Position numbers and translations under genes: made by a program
Origin: Achromobacter sp. Bel
GTDB lineage: Bacteria > Pseudomonadota > Gammaproteobacteria > Burkholderiales > Burkholderiaceae_B
Reading direction: 5' to 3'
Assembly: GCF_012928505.1 (NCBI RefSeq)
Contig: NZ_JABBJN010000005.1
Coordinates: 124,001 to 188,000, forward strand
DNA: 64,000 nt
Part shown: positions 20,019 to 28,723 of the stretch, piece by piece
How the letters are laid out: each line of letters begins with the position of its first letter
Numbering within the stretch: position 1 is the stretch's first letter
Notes under the pieces: model-generated
Told to the model about the DNA's origin: nothing
Seen by the model: only the letters and a program-made list of their open reading frames with translations
Databases searched by the model: none

Positions 20019-21510
20019 ACCCGCGCGGCCCGAGCCGCTGAATCAGGAAGCACTGGATATCTTGCAAGCCGGCTCCAAAGGCCCGAGCTTCGCCCCGCCC
20101 CAGCGTTCGCTGCTGGGCGAAATCCTGGACTGGATGCTGGCGCCGCTGTTCCTGCTGTGGCCCATGAGCGTCGCGATCACGTATGTGGTCGCGCAGAATA
20201 TCGCCAACGTGCCGTACGACCGGGCGCTGGCCAACAACCTCCATGTGCTGACGCGCCAGGTCCATGCCCAGGATGGCCGCGCCGTCCTGAAGATGACCGA
20301 CCCCGCGCGCGACGTGCTGCGCGCCGACGAGACCGACAGCGTGTTCTGGCTGGCGCTGGGCAGCCGCGGCGAATACCTGGGCGGCGACCGGGCCCTGCCC
20401 CTGCCGGCCTCCGTGGGCCAGCCTCGCCCCGGCGAGGTCCAGTATGAAGATGACACCATGCGCGGCTTCGGCATCCGCTTGGCGTTCACGTGGGTCGACC
20501 TGAACCTGCCCAACACCCAACCAGCGCTGCTGATCGTGGCCGAGACGGTGGAAAAGCGCACGCAACTGGCTAACGACATCATCAAGGGCGTGATCATTCC
20601 GCAGTTCGTGGTGCTGCCAATCGCCGTGCTGCTGGTGTGGTTCGGCCTGTCGCGCGGCGTCGCGCCCCTGAACGCCCTGCAACAACGCCTGCGCGCCCGG
20701 CGGCCCGACGACCTTTCCCCCATCGACGAACGCGCGGCGCCGTCCGAGATCGCGCCGCTGGTGGCGGCCATGAACGACCTGCTGGACCGCTTGTCCGCCA
20801 ACGTGCAGGCGCAACGCCGCTTCGTGGCGGACGCGGCGCATCAGTTGAAGACGCCGCTGGCGGGCCTGCGCACGCAGGCCGAGCTGGCGTTGCGCGACGC
20901 CAGCCCCGAAGAAATGCAGTCCAGCCTGCGCCAGCTGGTGACCGGGTCTGAACGCGCCACCCGGCTGGTCAACCAGCTGCTGCTGCTGGCGCGCGCCGAA
21001 AACCCCAGCGCCATCGGCCTGGCGCGCACCGATCTCAACGCCATCGCCTATGAACAGGCCATGCATTGGGTGCCGCAGGCCCTGTCGCTCAGCACCGACC
21101 TGGGCTTCGAGGGGTCGGACGATCCCGTCGAGATCAGCGGCAACCCTTTGCTGCTGGCCGAACTACTGAACAACCTCGTGGACAACGCGCTGCGCTACAC
21201 GCCGCGCGGCGGCCACATCACGGTACGTGTACAGCGCGTGGGCGCCGAAGCCGTGCTGGAGGTCGAGGACTCCGGCCCCGGCATCCCGCCCGAAGAGCGC
21301 GAGCGCGTATTCGACCGTTTCTACCGCGTGTTGGGCACTGGCTCGGATGGCAGCGGGCTGGGTCTGGCGATCGTGCGCGAAATCGCCCAGAAGCATCAGG
21401 CCACTGTCCTGATCAGCGATCATCCCAACCCGCACTCGGACCTGCCCGGCACCCGTATCCGCGTGGTGTTCCCGCAGTACGTCGACCACCCAGCCCTGCT
21501 CGAGAGCTGA
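19996..21510 (+). CDS. sensor histidine kinase (TctE/QseC-like)
   Basis: 504 residues from a GTG at 19996, overlapping the regulator gene by 23 bp. A membrane span near residues 42-65 is followed by a periplasmic domain of about 130 residues and a second span (IIPQFVVLPIAVLLVWFGL, near 200-218). A HAMP-like linker, the H-box (ADAAHQLKTPLAGLRTQ), N-box (LNNLVDNALRYTPRGG), G1 (DSGPGIPPEER) and G2 (GSDGSGLGLAIV) follow. The N-terminal sensor resembles the TctE N-terminal domain. Ligand unknown; the downstream symporter suggests a small carboxylate. Confidence 0.92.
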   Translation: MPRTSPAEPARPEPLNQEALDILQAGSKGPSFAPPQRSLLGEILDWMLAPLFLLWPMSVAITYVVAQNIANVPYDRALANNLHVLTRQVHAQDGRAVLKMTDPARDVLRADETDSVFWLALGSRGEYLGGDRALPLPASVGQPRPGEVQYEDDTMRGFGIRLAFTWVDLNLPNTQPALLIVAETVEKRTQLANDIIKGVIIPQFVVLPIAVLLVWFGLSRGVAPLNALQQRLRARRPDDLSPIDERAAPSEIAPLVAAMNDLLDRLSANVQAQRRFVADAAHQLKTPLAGLRTQAELALRDASPEEMQSSLRQLVTGSERATRLVNQLLLLARAENPSAIGLARTDLNAIAYEQAMHWVPQALSLSTDLGFEGSDDPVEISGNPLLLAELLNNLVDNALRYTPRGGHITVRVQRVGAEAVLEVEDSGPGIPPEERERVFDRFYRVLGTGSDGSGLGLAIVREIAQKHQATVLISDHPNPHSDLPGTRIRVVFPQYVDHPALLES

Positions 21511-21714
21511 CCGGCGCGACGGAGCCGCTCGGCTAAGGACTATCCCTAGCTCCGCACGCAGAGCTTACATAATGTTTCAATTTTAAGATTCGGGTAAGGG
21601 TTACGTCAGAACCTCGTCAGCCTCGCGCCTCAATGTTGCGTATAGCTCGATGTCGGCGCGCCGGCGGAGGGTTAAGCACGGCGGAGAACCGCCGGCCAAA
21701 AACGAGGAGACATC

Positions 21715-23391
21715 ATGAGCACAACAACCATGGCAGGCCGCGGTCCTTCCGCAGATCCGCGCCCGATGACCAAGGATGAACGCCGCGTTATCTTCGCGTC
21801 GTCCCTGGGCACGGTTTTCGAGTGGTACGACTTCTACCTATACGGCTCGCTCGCGGCCATCATCGCGCAACACTTTTTCTCGGGTGTGAACCCCACCGCC
21901 GGCTTCATCTTCGCACTGCTGGCGTTCGCCGCGGGCTTCGCCGTGCGGCCGTTCGGCGCACTGGTGTTCGGCCGCCTGGGCGATCTCGTCGGCCGCAAAT
22001 ACACGTTCCTGGTCACCATCGTGATCATGGGCCTGTCGACATTCCTCGTGGGCGTGCTGCCCAGCTACGCCAGCATCGGCCTGGCCGCTCCGGCCATCCT
22101 GATCGTGCTGCGCCTGCTGCAAGGCCTGGCGCTGGGCGGCGAGTATGGCGGCGCGGCGACCTACGTCGCCGAACACGCCCCGCACGGCCGCCGCGGCTTC
22201 TATACGTCATGGATCCAGACCACCGCAACGCTGGGCCTGTTCCTGTCGCTGCTGGTCATCCTGGGCATCCGGACGGTCATGGGCGAAGACGACTTCAAAG
22301 CCTGGGGCTGGCGCATTCCGTTCCTGATCTCGGTCGTGCTGCTGGGCATCTCGGTGTGGATCCGTCTGCAACTGAGCGAATCGCCCACCTTCAAGCGCAT
22401 GAAGGAAGAAGGCAAGGGCTCGAAGGCCCCGATCGCTGAATCGTTCGGCCAGTGGAAGAACCTGAAGGTCGTGATCCTGGCGCTGCTGGGCCTGACCGCC
22501 GGCCAGGCCGTGGTCTGGTACACGGGCCAGTTCTACGCCTTGTTCTTCCTGACGCAGACGCTGAAAGTCGACGCCAACACCGCCAACATCATGATCGCGG
22601 TCGCGCTCCTGATCGGCACGCCGTTCTTCGTGGTCTTCGGCGCGCTGTCCGACAAGATCGGCCGCAAGCCCATCATCATGGCGGGCTGCCTGATCGCTGC
22701 CGCGACCTACTTCCCGATCTTCCAAGGCATCACTCACTTCGCCAACCCGGCGCTGGAAAAGGCCCAGGCCACGGCCCCCGTCACGGTGATCGCCGACCCA
22801 GGCACTTGCTCGTTCCAGTTCAACCCGGTGGGCACGTCCGCGTTCACCAGCTCTTGCGACATCGTGAAATCCTTCATGGCCCGCAACTCGGTGAACTACA
22901 AGAACGAAACCGCGCCGGCTGGCTCGGTCGCCAAGGTCAAGATCGGCAACGACGAGTTCGCCTCGTTCGATGGCAAGGCCATGGCCCCCGCCGATTTCAA
23001 GGCCCGCGCCGCTGAACTGGACAAGGCCCTGACCACCGCGATCCGCAGCCACGGCTACCCCGCCAAGGCCGACCCGGCGCAAAGCAACAACGTCATGGTC
23101 GTGGTGCTGCTGGCGATCCTGGTGCTTTACGTGACCATGGTCTACGGCCCCATCGCCGCGATGCTGGTGGAAATGTTCCCGACGCGCATCCGCTACACCT
23201 CGATGAGTCTGCCGTACCACATCGGCAACGGCTGGTTCGGCGGCTTCCTGCCCCCGGTCGCCTTCGCGGTGGTGGCTGCCACCGGCAACATCTACGACGG
23301 CTTGTGGTATCCCATCATCATCGCAGTCATGACCCTGGTCATCGGCACGCTGTTCGTGCGCGAATCCAAGGACAACGACATCAACGAATAA
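21715..23391 (+). CDS. MFS transporter, metabolite:H+ symporter family, with a large loop insertion
   Basis: 558 residues, about 110 more than typical ProP/ShiA/KgtP-like members. The family signatures are GTVFEWYDFYLYGSLA near residue 29 and FGRLGDLVGRKYTFLVTI near 85. Around residues 345-457 a hydrophilic insertion separates two membrane spans; it contains two Cys (GTCSFQF and SSCDIV) and was probably acquired within this subfamily. A GAGGAG ribosome-binding site lies 7 nt before the ATG. The two-component genes upstream probably regulate it. Substrate unknown. Confidence 0.9.
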   Translation: MSTTTMAGRGPSADPRPMTKDERRVIFASSLGTVFEWYDFYLYGSLAAIIAQHFFSGVNPTAGFIFALLAFAAGFAVRPFGALVFGRLGDLVGRKYTFLVTIVIMGLSTFLVGVLPSYASIGLAAPAILIVLRLLQGLALGGEYGGAATYVAEHAPHGRRGFYTSWIQTTATLGLFLSLLVILGIRTVMGEDDFKAWGWRIPFLISVVLLGISVWIRLQLSESPTFKRMKEEGKGSKAPIAESFGQWKNLKVVILALLGLTAGQAVVWYTGQFYALFFLTQTLKVDANTANIMIAVALLIGTPFFVVFGALSDKIGRKPIIMAGCLIAAATYFPIFQGITHFANPALEKAQATAPVTVIADPGTCSFQFNPVGTSAFTSSCDIVKSFMARNSVNYKNETAPAGSVAKVKIGNDEFASFDGKAMAPADFKARAAELDKALTTAIRSHGYPAKADPAQSNNVMVVVLLAILVLYVTMVYGPIAAMLVEMFPTRIRYTSMSLPYHIGNGWFGGFLPPVAFAVVAATGNIYDGLWYPIIIAVMTLVIGTLFVRESKDNDINE

Positions 23392-23438
23392 ACGACTATC
23401 CCCCGCCGGGTGGGACTGCTGCGCCTGCCCGGCCTTTC

Positions 23439-23465
23439 AAAAGCTCCTTACGGAGCTTTTTTTTT
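23439..23465 (+). terminator. terminator of the MFS transporter gene
   Basis: AAAAGCTCC, TTAC loop, GGAGCTTTT and a long T-run, 47 bp after the stop. Confidence 0.92.
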
Positions 23466-23470
23466 AATTT

Positions 23471-23547
23471 GGCCCCCACGCTGCGCGCTTCGCGCTTGCT
23501 GCCCCCCGAGGGGGCTTTTTTCCCTTGGGGCGGCCCGGCGGGAAAAA
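23471..23547. repeat. GC-rich dispersed repeat, unit 1
   Basis: 77-bp unit starting GGCCCCCACGCTGCGCGCTT and ending GGCGGCCCGGCGGGAAAAA. It contains two inverted repeats (GCGCGCTTCGCGC and CCCCCCGAGGGGG followed by Ts). Directly followed by a nearly identical unit 2. Confidence 0.9.
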
Positions 23548-23623
23548 GGCCCCCACGCTGCGCGCTTCGCGCTTGCTGCCCCCCGAGGGGGCTTTTTCCC
23601 TTGGGGCGGCCCGGCGGGAAAAA
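23548..23623. repeat. GC-rich dispersed repeat, unit 2
   Basis: 76-bp tandem copy of unit 1, differing mainly by one T in the T-run after GAGGGGGC. The remaining 120 bp up to 23744 shows no gene. Confidence 0.9.
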
Positions 23624-23744
23624 GGCTATTTTTGCGACGGTCGTGAAGACTAGGAACGGTCATTGCCCCGAAGCGACGGTTTTGCGGGTGACGCCCAAAA
23701 TCTCTTTCCCACTTTCAGGACGATGTCAGACCCTCCCGCTTAGA

Positions 23745-23919
23745 CTGGCGCCTCAGATTGCGGCCTTGCGCCAGATCGGCTGACGATTGATCCCCCTGTC
23801 AGACGATTGCAGGGCTAGCGTTCTGACACCGATACCGCGTTCCCCGCGAGCCTTTTATGACGCGGTATTGTGTGCTCCCGTACCGGCCCGGCCTTTATTG
23901 AGCCGGGCCGCTTTTTTTT
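23745..23919 (+). ncRNA. candidate structured small RNA ending in an orphan terminator
   Basis: Four consecutive perfect-stem hairpins lie in a gene-free stretch: CTGGCGC/GCGCCAG (23745-23774), TGTCAGA/TCTGACA (23797-23828), ATACCGCG/CGCGGTAT (23832-23868) and CGGCCCGGC/GCCGGGCCG followed by C and eight T (23884-23919). The last is a textbook terminator with no reading frame ahead of it, since the transporter gene has its own terminator 420 bp upstream. The 5' end and promoter are not established. It does not match the plan of 6S RNA, tmRNA, SRP RNA or RNase P. Function unknown. Confidence 0.5.
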
Positions 23920-23937
23920 GCACGCGCATAAAAGAAT

Positions 23938-23958
23938 GGCGGCCGCTAAGCGGCCGCC
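23938..23958 (-). terminator. palindromic hairpin after the small membrane protein gene
   Basis: GGCGGCCGC, TAA, GCGGCCGCC: a perfect 9-bp stem. On the reverse strand it is followed by ATTCTTTTATG, a weak T-rich tail. Probably terminates the gene at 23996-24205. Confidence 0.6.
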
Positions 23959-23995
23959 AAGGTCGGGCTGCAGGCCGGCGGGGCCGGCCGTCTTG

Positions 23996-24205
23996 TCAAC
24001 GACGCATGCCGACACCGATCGCCAGCACGCCGGCCACGATGGCCGCGATGCCGGCCCAGGTCGGGATCGGCACCGACTTCTCGGTTTCGGCCGTGGCCTT
24101 CACCGAACCAATCTGCAAGACGGTTTCTTCGGACTTGTAGTTGAAGCCCTTGTAGGCCAGGGCCGCGATGCCCAGGACGATCAGGATGGCGCCAATGATT
24201 TTCAT
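23996..24205 (-). CDS. small two-span membrane protein (DUF3185-like)
   Basis: 69 residues. Two hydrophobic segments (IIGAILIVLGIAALAYKGF and WAGIAAIVAGVLAIGVGM) flank a polar loop with a YKSEETVLQIG stretch. This layout resembles the DUF3185 family of short inner-membrane proteins, some of which respond to envelope or osmotic stress. The family match is from memory of the pattern. Stand-alone gene on the reverse strand, with a hairpin 38 bp after the stop. Function unknown. Confidence 0.75.
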   Translation of the reverse strand: MKIIGAILIVLGIAALAYKGFNYKSEETVLQIGSVKATAETEKSVPIPTWAGIAAIVAGVLAIGVGMRR

Positions 24206-24355
24206 GTATTCCTCTCCGATTCCATGTCGGTGCGCGGAAGTTAACGCATAGGCCCGCGTGTGTCAGTGACAGAACGTGTCGCCTGTCGCAACCGTATTGC
24301 AGCACTTCGGCAAACCGCCCGCGTCGTATAGAATCAACCCTTTTGGCCGACGCTC

Positions 24356-25255
24356 ATGTGGTTCAAAAACCTCAAGATTTACCGCCTCTCCTCGCCGTGG
24401 ACGCTCGTTGGCGAGCAGCTTGAAGAAACGCTTGCGCGCCACGCCTACCAAGCGGGCAACAACCTCGAAATGCAAAGCCTGGGCTGGGTCCCGCCGCGCG
24501 AAAACGGTGGGCTTGCCCACGTCGTCAACGGTCAGATCTTGCTGTCGCTGCGCGCCGAGAAGAAGCTTCTACCCGGCACCGTCGTGAACCAGGTCGCCAA
24601 GGCGCGGGCCCAGGAAATCGAAGAGCAGCAAGGCTACAAGCCGGGCCGCAAGCAGATGAAGGAAATCAAGGAACGCGTCACGGACGAGCTCCTGCCGCGC
24701 GCCTTCAGCGTGTACCGCGACACGCGCGTCTGGATCGACCCGCAGAATCACTGGCTGGTCATCGATGCCGCCGCCTCGGCGAAGGCCGATGAAGTCATCG
24801 GCCTGCTGGCCAAATGCGTGGACCCGTTCCCGCTCGAAAACCTGTACGTCGCGCAATCGCCCGCCTCCGCCATGACGGGCTGGCTGGCCGAAGACGAGGC
24901 CCCCTCCAACTTCACCATCGACCAGGACACCGAACTGCGTTCGTCGGGTGAAAGCGGCGCGGCCATCCGCTACGTGAAGCATTCGATCGACGCCGACGAC
25001 GTGCGCCGCCACATCCAGTCGGGCAAGCAGTGCACGCGCCTGGCCATGACGTGGGCCGATCGCATCTCCTTCGTCCTGACCGAAGGGCTGGACGTCAAGC
25101 GCGTCTCGCCGCTGGACGTGCTGAAGGAGGGCAACGAAGGCGTTGCCGCCAACGACGACGAGAAGTTCGATTCCGACATGATGCTGATGACGGGCGAGCT
25201 GGCTAAAATGATGGCCGAGCTGGTCGAGGCGCTGGGCGGCGAAAAGAAGATCTAA
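24356..25255 (+). CDS. rdgC: recombination-associated protein RdgC
   Basis: 299 residues, the family length. It begins [17 protein letters not shown], with [20 protein letters not shown] near residue 61 and [20 protein letters not shown] near residue 206. RdgC is a ring-shaped DNA-binding protein that competes with RecA and is linked to replication restart and, in Neisseria, to pilin variation. A TATAGAAT -10-like box lies about 27 bp before the ATG. Followed by a strong terminator. Confidence 0.96.
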   Translation: MWFKNLKIYRLSSPWTLVGEQLEETLARHAYQAGNNLEMQSLGWVPPRENGGLAHVVNGQILLSLRAEKKLLPGTVVNQVAKARAQEIEEQQGYKPGRKQMKEIKERVTDELLPRAFSVYRDTRVWIDPQNHWLVIDAAASAKADEVIGLLAKCVDPFPLENLYVAQSPASAMTGWLAEDEAPSNFTIDQDTELRSSGESGAAIRYVKHSIDADDVRRHIQSGKQCTRLAMTWADRISFVLTEGLDVKRVSPLDVLKEGNEGVAANDDEKFDSDMMLMTGELAKMMAELVEALGGEKKI

Positions 25256-25278
25256 GCCGCGCGCGGACTGACACCAAG

Positions 25279-25313
25279 CAAAAGGCCGCTCTGCCTCGGG
25301 AGCGGCCTTTTTT
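25279..25313 (+). terminator. terminator of rdgC
   Basis: AAAGGCCGCT, loop CTGCCTCGGG, AGCGGCCTTT and a T-run. It also separates rdgC from the convergent diguanylate cyclase gene. Confidence 0.9.
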
Positions 25314-25355
25314 CATCCTGGCCGCCCTTGCCGTACGGCCCGCCTGCCCCCGTGC

Positions 25356-26777
25356 TCAGGCGGCCACGCTCTGGTCCCGTCCCGCCTGCTTGGCGCGGTA
25401 CAAGGCCTTGTCGGCGCGGTCGATCAGATAGGCGTAGTCCGGGTGGCCGTCGAACGTGGCCACGCCGATGCTCGCCGTGATGCGCAAGGCGCCCGCTTCT
25501 GGAATCGAGAACGCGTGCCGCCGGATTTCAGCGCCGAGTTTCTCGGCCGCGGCCAGCGCGGCCTCTTGCCCCGTGTCCACCAACACCACCAGGAACTCTT
25601 CGCCGCCGTAGCGGAACACGAAATCGCTGGACCGGCAGGCCTGATGCACCACTTCCGCGAACTGCCGCAGCACCTGGTCGCCGCCGGCATGCCCGTGCGC
25701 GTCGTTGATCGCCTTGAAATGATCGATGTCGAGCAACAGCACTGAAAAGCGGCTGCCCTGGCGCGTGGAGATGGCAATTTCGCGCCCCACCACCGACGGC
25801 AGGAAGCGCCGGTTCAAGACATTGGTCAGAGGATCGCTGCCGCTCTCGATCTCGGCCACCATGTCGAACAGGCCATTGAGCAGATGCTTGATGCGCGCCA
25901 CCAGTTCCTGCAGTTCGCGCACCTGGTCGGGCATCGGCACCTGCTGCTGCGCATTTGCCAGCATCAGTTGCGGCAGCACCACGTCGTCCAGCCGCGTGAC
26001 GGCGTCGGTGATCTGGCGCAGCGCCGGCGCGCTTTCGAACAGCACGCCGCCCTTGTGCTGCAGCCACAGCCCGAACTCCGATGCCGCCAGGCGCGGCAGC
26101 GCCTGTTCCGGGGCGCGGTAGTGCAGGCCGATCAGCACGGCCTGGCTCCATTCCAGCAGCGCGGCGCGCTGGCGCTCGCGTTCGGTCGAGATATTCTGGC
26201 CCAGCGCGAACAACCGATAGGCCTCGTCGTTGCGCGCGCCACGGTTGATGTCGCGCATGAAGGCGCGGCTCATCTGTTCGATCGCCAGGTCGAACAGATT
26301 GCAGACATACTGCGTGGCGATGGACGCGGCCGTGCCATCCAGGTCGCTTGCGCGCAGCCGTTCGGCGATTTCGTTCTTCAGGATCCGGGCGCCCGCCATC
26401 ACCAGATGGATCGGGATATGTACGCGGGCGTGCACTTCGCCCACCTTCTTCTGCGTCGCCATCAGCGCGGCGATATCCCCCTGATCGCGCACGCAGAGCA
26501 GGCCCCTCAGCCAGTGCTTCATGCCGCTGTGCAGGCGGGTCGAGACGATCTCATGGGACAGGCGGGGGCCGGCCTCGGCATCGGCCAGCAAGGTGGAATA
26601 GAAGGCGTCCACCAGTTCCTTGGCGCTATCGCCCACCACGGCTGCGACCTGGCCGCGCGTGTAGGCGTCGACCGATTGATAGACCGCTTCCCAGGCTTGC
26701 GCGTTAGACGCGCTCAGGTAGCACGCTTGGCCCGCGCCGCCCGTCCACGCCGGAACCGCGCCGTTGCTCGAAGACAT
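25356..26777 (-). CDS. globin-coupled diguanylate cyclase
   Basis: About 473 residues. Residues 20-180 are a globin-coupled sensor domain; the His in MKHWLRGLL (residue 88 from the ATG at 26777) is the probable proximal heme ligand. A helical linker of about 130 residues leads to the GGDEF domain, with active site RYGGEEFLVVL. The inhibitory site RSSD lies exactly five residues before GGEEF. The layout and length match Bordetella BpeGReg and E. coli DosC, which make c-di-GMP in response to O2. The GTG at 26822 would add 15 residues; neither start has a clear ribosome-binding site. Confidence 0.92.
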   Translation of the reverse strand: MSSSNGAVPAWTGGAGQACYLSASNAQAWEAVYQSVDAYTRGQVAAVVGDSAKELVDAFYSTLLADAEAGPRLSHEIVSTRLHSGMKHWLRGLLCVRDQGDIAALMATQKKVGEVHARVHIPIHLVMAGARILKNEIAERLRASDLDGTAASIATQYVCNLFDLAIEQMSRAFMRDINRGARNDEAYRLFALGQNISTERERQRAALLEWSQAVLIGLHYRAPEQALPRLAASEFGLWLQHKGGVLFESAPALRQITDAVTRLDDVVLPQLMLANAQQQVPMPDQVRELQELVARIKHLLNGLFDMVAEIESGSDPLTNVLNRRFLPSVVGREIAISTRQGSRFSVLLLDIDHFKAINDAHGHAGGDQVLRQFAEVVHQACRSSDFVFRYGGEEFLVVLVDTGQEAALAAAEKLGAEIRRHAFSIPEAGALRITASIGVATFDGHPDYAYLIDRADKALYRAKQAGRDQSVAA

Positions 26778-26914
26778 AAGATCATCCGCCCCAAAGACTC
26801 CGCGCGTGTCTTGGAGCGACACACGACAGAAAAACAGCGCGGATTATCCTTCAAATCTCAAGAACCGCCCCACCCTGGCGCAATCTTCGGCGGCGGGGTG
26901 GACGGCGGACCGGT

Positions 26915-28207
26915 TTATTCCAGGCCGTGGAAGACGGAGTCGTCGGGACCGACATGCGACGGGTGCTGCCACGTCACGTCGCGCAGCGAGTGCTGCACCA
27001 GCCCTTCCACGCCCAGCAGCACTGCGAAGATCGCCATGCGGATCGGGATGCCGTTGTCGGTCTGGCGGAAGATCGCCAGGCGCGGATCGTGGTTCAGGTC
27101 CACGCTCAGGTCGTTGGCGCCCGGGCGGCTATCGCGCGGCAGCGGGTGCATCACGATGGTCTCGGGGCTGCAGTACGCGTCGATGATGGCGCGGTTGATC
27201 TGGAAGTCCGGCGTGTAGCCTTCGTTCTCTTCGTTGGCGAAGCGCTCTTTCTGCACGCGCGTGGCGTAGATCACGTCGGCGCCGGACAGACCCTCGGCCA
27301 GCGAAGTCTTCTGTTCGATCACGTTGCCGTTGCGGCTGGCCTGCTCAATGATGTAGCTGGGCATTTCAAGGCCCTTCGGCGACACCAGCGAAAATTTCAC
27401 GTTCTTGTACAGCGCCATCAGCTTGATCAGCGAATGCACGGTGCGGCCGTACTTCAGGTCGCCGACCATCGCGATGTGGGCGCCGTCCAGCAGTTTGCCC
27501 AGGCGCGAAAACTCGGTCAGGATCGTGTACAGGTCAAGCAGGGCCTGGCTGGGGTGCTCGCCCGGGCCGTCGCCGCCGTTGACCACCGGAATGTTGGTCG
27601 CACGCGCGAATTCCGCGACCGAACCCTGATCCGGGTGGCGGATCACCATGGCGTCCACATAGCCGCTCATGACGCGGCTGGTGTCGTAGATGGATTCGCC
27701 CTTGGCCATCGACGAAAACGTGAAGCCCGTCGTGTCGCAAACCGACCCGCCCAGGCGGCAGAACGCCGAACCGAAGCTGACGCGGGTACGCGTGCTGGCT
27801 TCGAAGAACAAGTTGCCCAGCACGGCGCCTTCCAGCACGCGGGACACCTTCTGGCGGCGCGCGATGGGCTGCATCATGTCCGCCACGCGGAACAGGTCTT
27901 CGACCGACTCTCGCGTGAACTGGTCCACCGACAGCAGTTGATGCTTGCCTTCCACGGCGATGCGCTCGCGCAAGGGGCCTTCTTGTACGCTCTGCGTATA
28001 TTTTTCCAGCAACACGCCGTTCTGCACGATTTCGCTGACAAAACGCTGGACCACTTCCGGCATCGCGCGGAATTCCTGCGATCCCTCGGGCAGCAGCCAG
28101 GTATCCAATGCCCGGCGCTTCACGCCGATCCGGGTGGCGAACACGTCGCGCGTGAGGTTCAGGCGACGCATGGCGTCACGCAGGAAGGCTTGCTGGGAGA
28201 TGGTCAT
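26915..28207 (-). CDS. pyrB: aspartate carbamoyltransferase with N-terminal extension
   Basis: 430 residues, roughly 110 more than E. coli PyrB. The catalytic part has FFEASTRTRVSFGSAFCRLG (carbamoyl-phosphate binding) and HPLPRDSRPGAN near the C-terminus. It catalyses the first committed step of pyrimidine synthesis. Residues 1-85 read as a small helical domain with an HTH-like segment (RDVFATRIGVKRRALDTWLL). No regulatory pyrI partner and no dihydroorotase-like partner follow. A good promoter sits about 24 bp upstream. Confidence 0.94.
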   Translation of the reverse strand: MTISQQAFLRDAMRRLNLTRDVFATRIGVKRRALDTWLLPEGSQEFRAMPEVVQRFVSEIVQNGVLLEKYTQSVQEGPLRERIAVEGKHQLLSVDQFTRESVEDLFRVADMMQPIARRQKVSRVLEGAVLGNLFFEASTRTRVSFGSAFCRLGGSVCDTTGFTFSSMAKGESIYDTSRVMSGYVDAMVIRHPDQGSVAEFARATNIPVVNGGDGPGEHPSQALLDLYTILTEFSRLGKLLDGAHIAMVGDLKYGRTVHSLIKLMALYKNVKFSLVSPKGLEMPSYIIEQASRNGNVIEQKTSLAEGLSGADVIYATRVQKERFANEENEGYTPDFQINRAIIDAYCSPETIVMHPLPRDSRPGANDLSVDLNHDPRLAIFRQTDNGIPIRMAIFAVLLGVEGLVQHSLRDVTWQHPSHVGPDDSVFHGLE

Positions 28208-28230
28208 GACGGGCCCCGAGAAAGAGAATT

Positions 28231-28259
28231 TATATACGCACCGCGCATATTATTCTCAA
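28231..28259 (-). promoter_or_regulatory. promoter of pyrB
   Basis: Reading leftward, TTGAGA (28254-28259), a 17-bp spacer, TATATA (28231-28236). The distance to the ATG is about 23 nt, leaving room for only a very short leader and no attenuator. Confidence 0.65.
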
Positions 28260-28309
28260 CAAAAGTGCAAGTCCAACATTTTTGCGTACAAGGGTTTACC
28301 CCTTAATTC

Positions 28310-28720
28310 TTAGCGGCTTGCGTAGGACGTCATCTGCTGGGCGTCGGGAGTGGCTTGTCCCAGGGAGAACCAGCAGGCGCCGCAAAACGCCAGGGCGCTT
28401 AATAGATAGCAGACCATCGCCAGCAACTGGGCAGGCCAATGCCCGCGCGTAGACTGTCCCCTGTCGCCTTGGCGCAACAGGCTGACCTGCGTCAGGTACG
28501 CGAACAGCAACCCCAGGCACGACGCGAGCAGTCCGGCCAGGAACAGGGCCAGGGGCAACTGGAGGTCAGGCGCGGCGATGTCGCCGCCCACGATCCCCAA
28601 TGAAAAAGCGACCAGGGCCAAGGCCGCGCCCCCGTTCAACCATCCCAGGAAGCGGAACGCCCCCGCCAGCAGCGAGAACGTCACGCCCGAAGATCGAAGC
28701 TGCTGCGCGCGGGGGTCCAT
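28310..28720 (-). CDS. hypothetical membrane protein, about three to four spans
   Basis: 136 residues. Hydrophobic segments: FRFLGWLNGGAALALVAFSL near residue 22, LPLALFLAGLLASCLGLLF near 55 and LLAMVCYLLSALAFCGACWF near 100. No family was recognised. It starts 3 nt after the stop of the lipoprotein gene, so the two are probably co-transcribed. Typical GC-rich codon use. Function unknown. Confidence 0.75.
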   Translation of the reverse strand: MDPRAQQLRSSGVTFSLLAGAFRFLGWLNGGAALALVAFSLGIVGGDIAAPDLQLPLALFLAGLLASCLGLLFAYLTQVSLLRQGDRGQSTRGHWPAQLLAMVCYLLSALAFCGACWFSLGQATPDAQQMTSYASR

Positions 28721-28723
28721 GCG

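Noticed and set aside
23471-23623. CRISPR array
   Set aside because: Only two directly adjacent units without spacers; GC-rich palindromic repeat instead.
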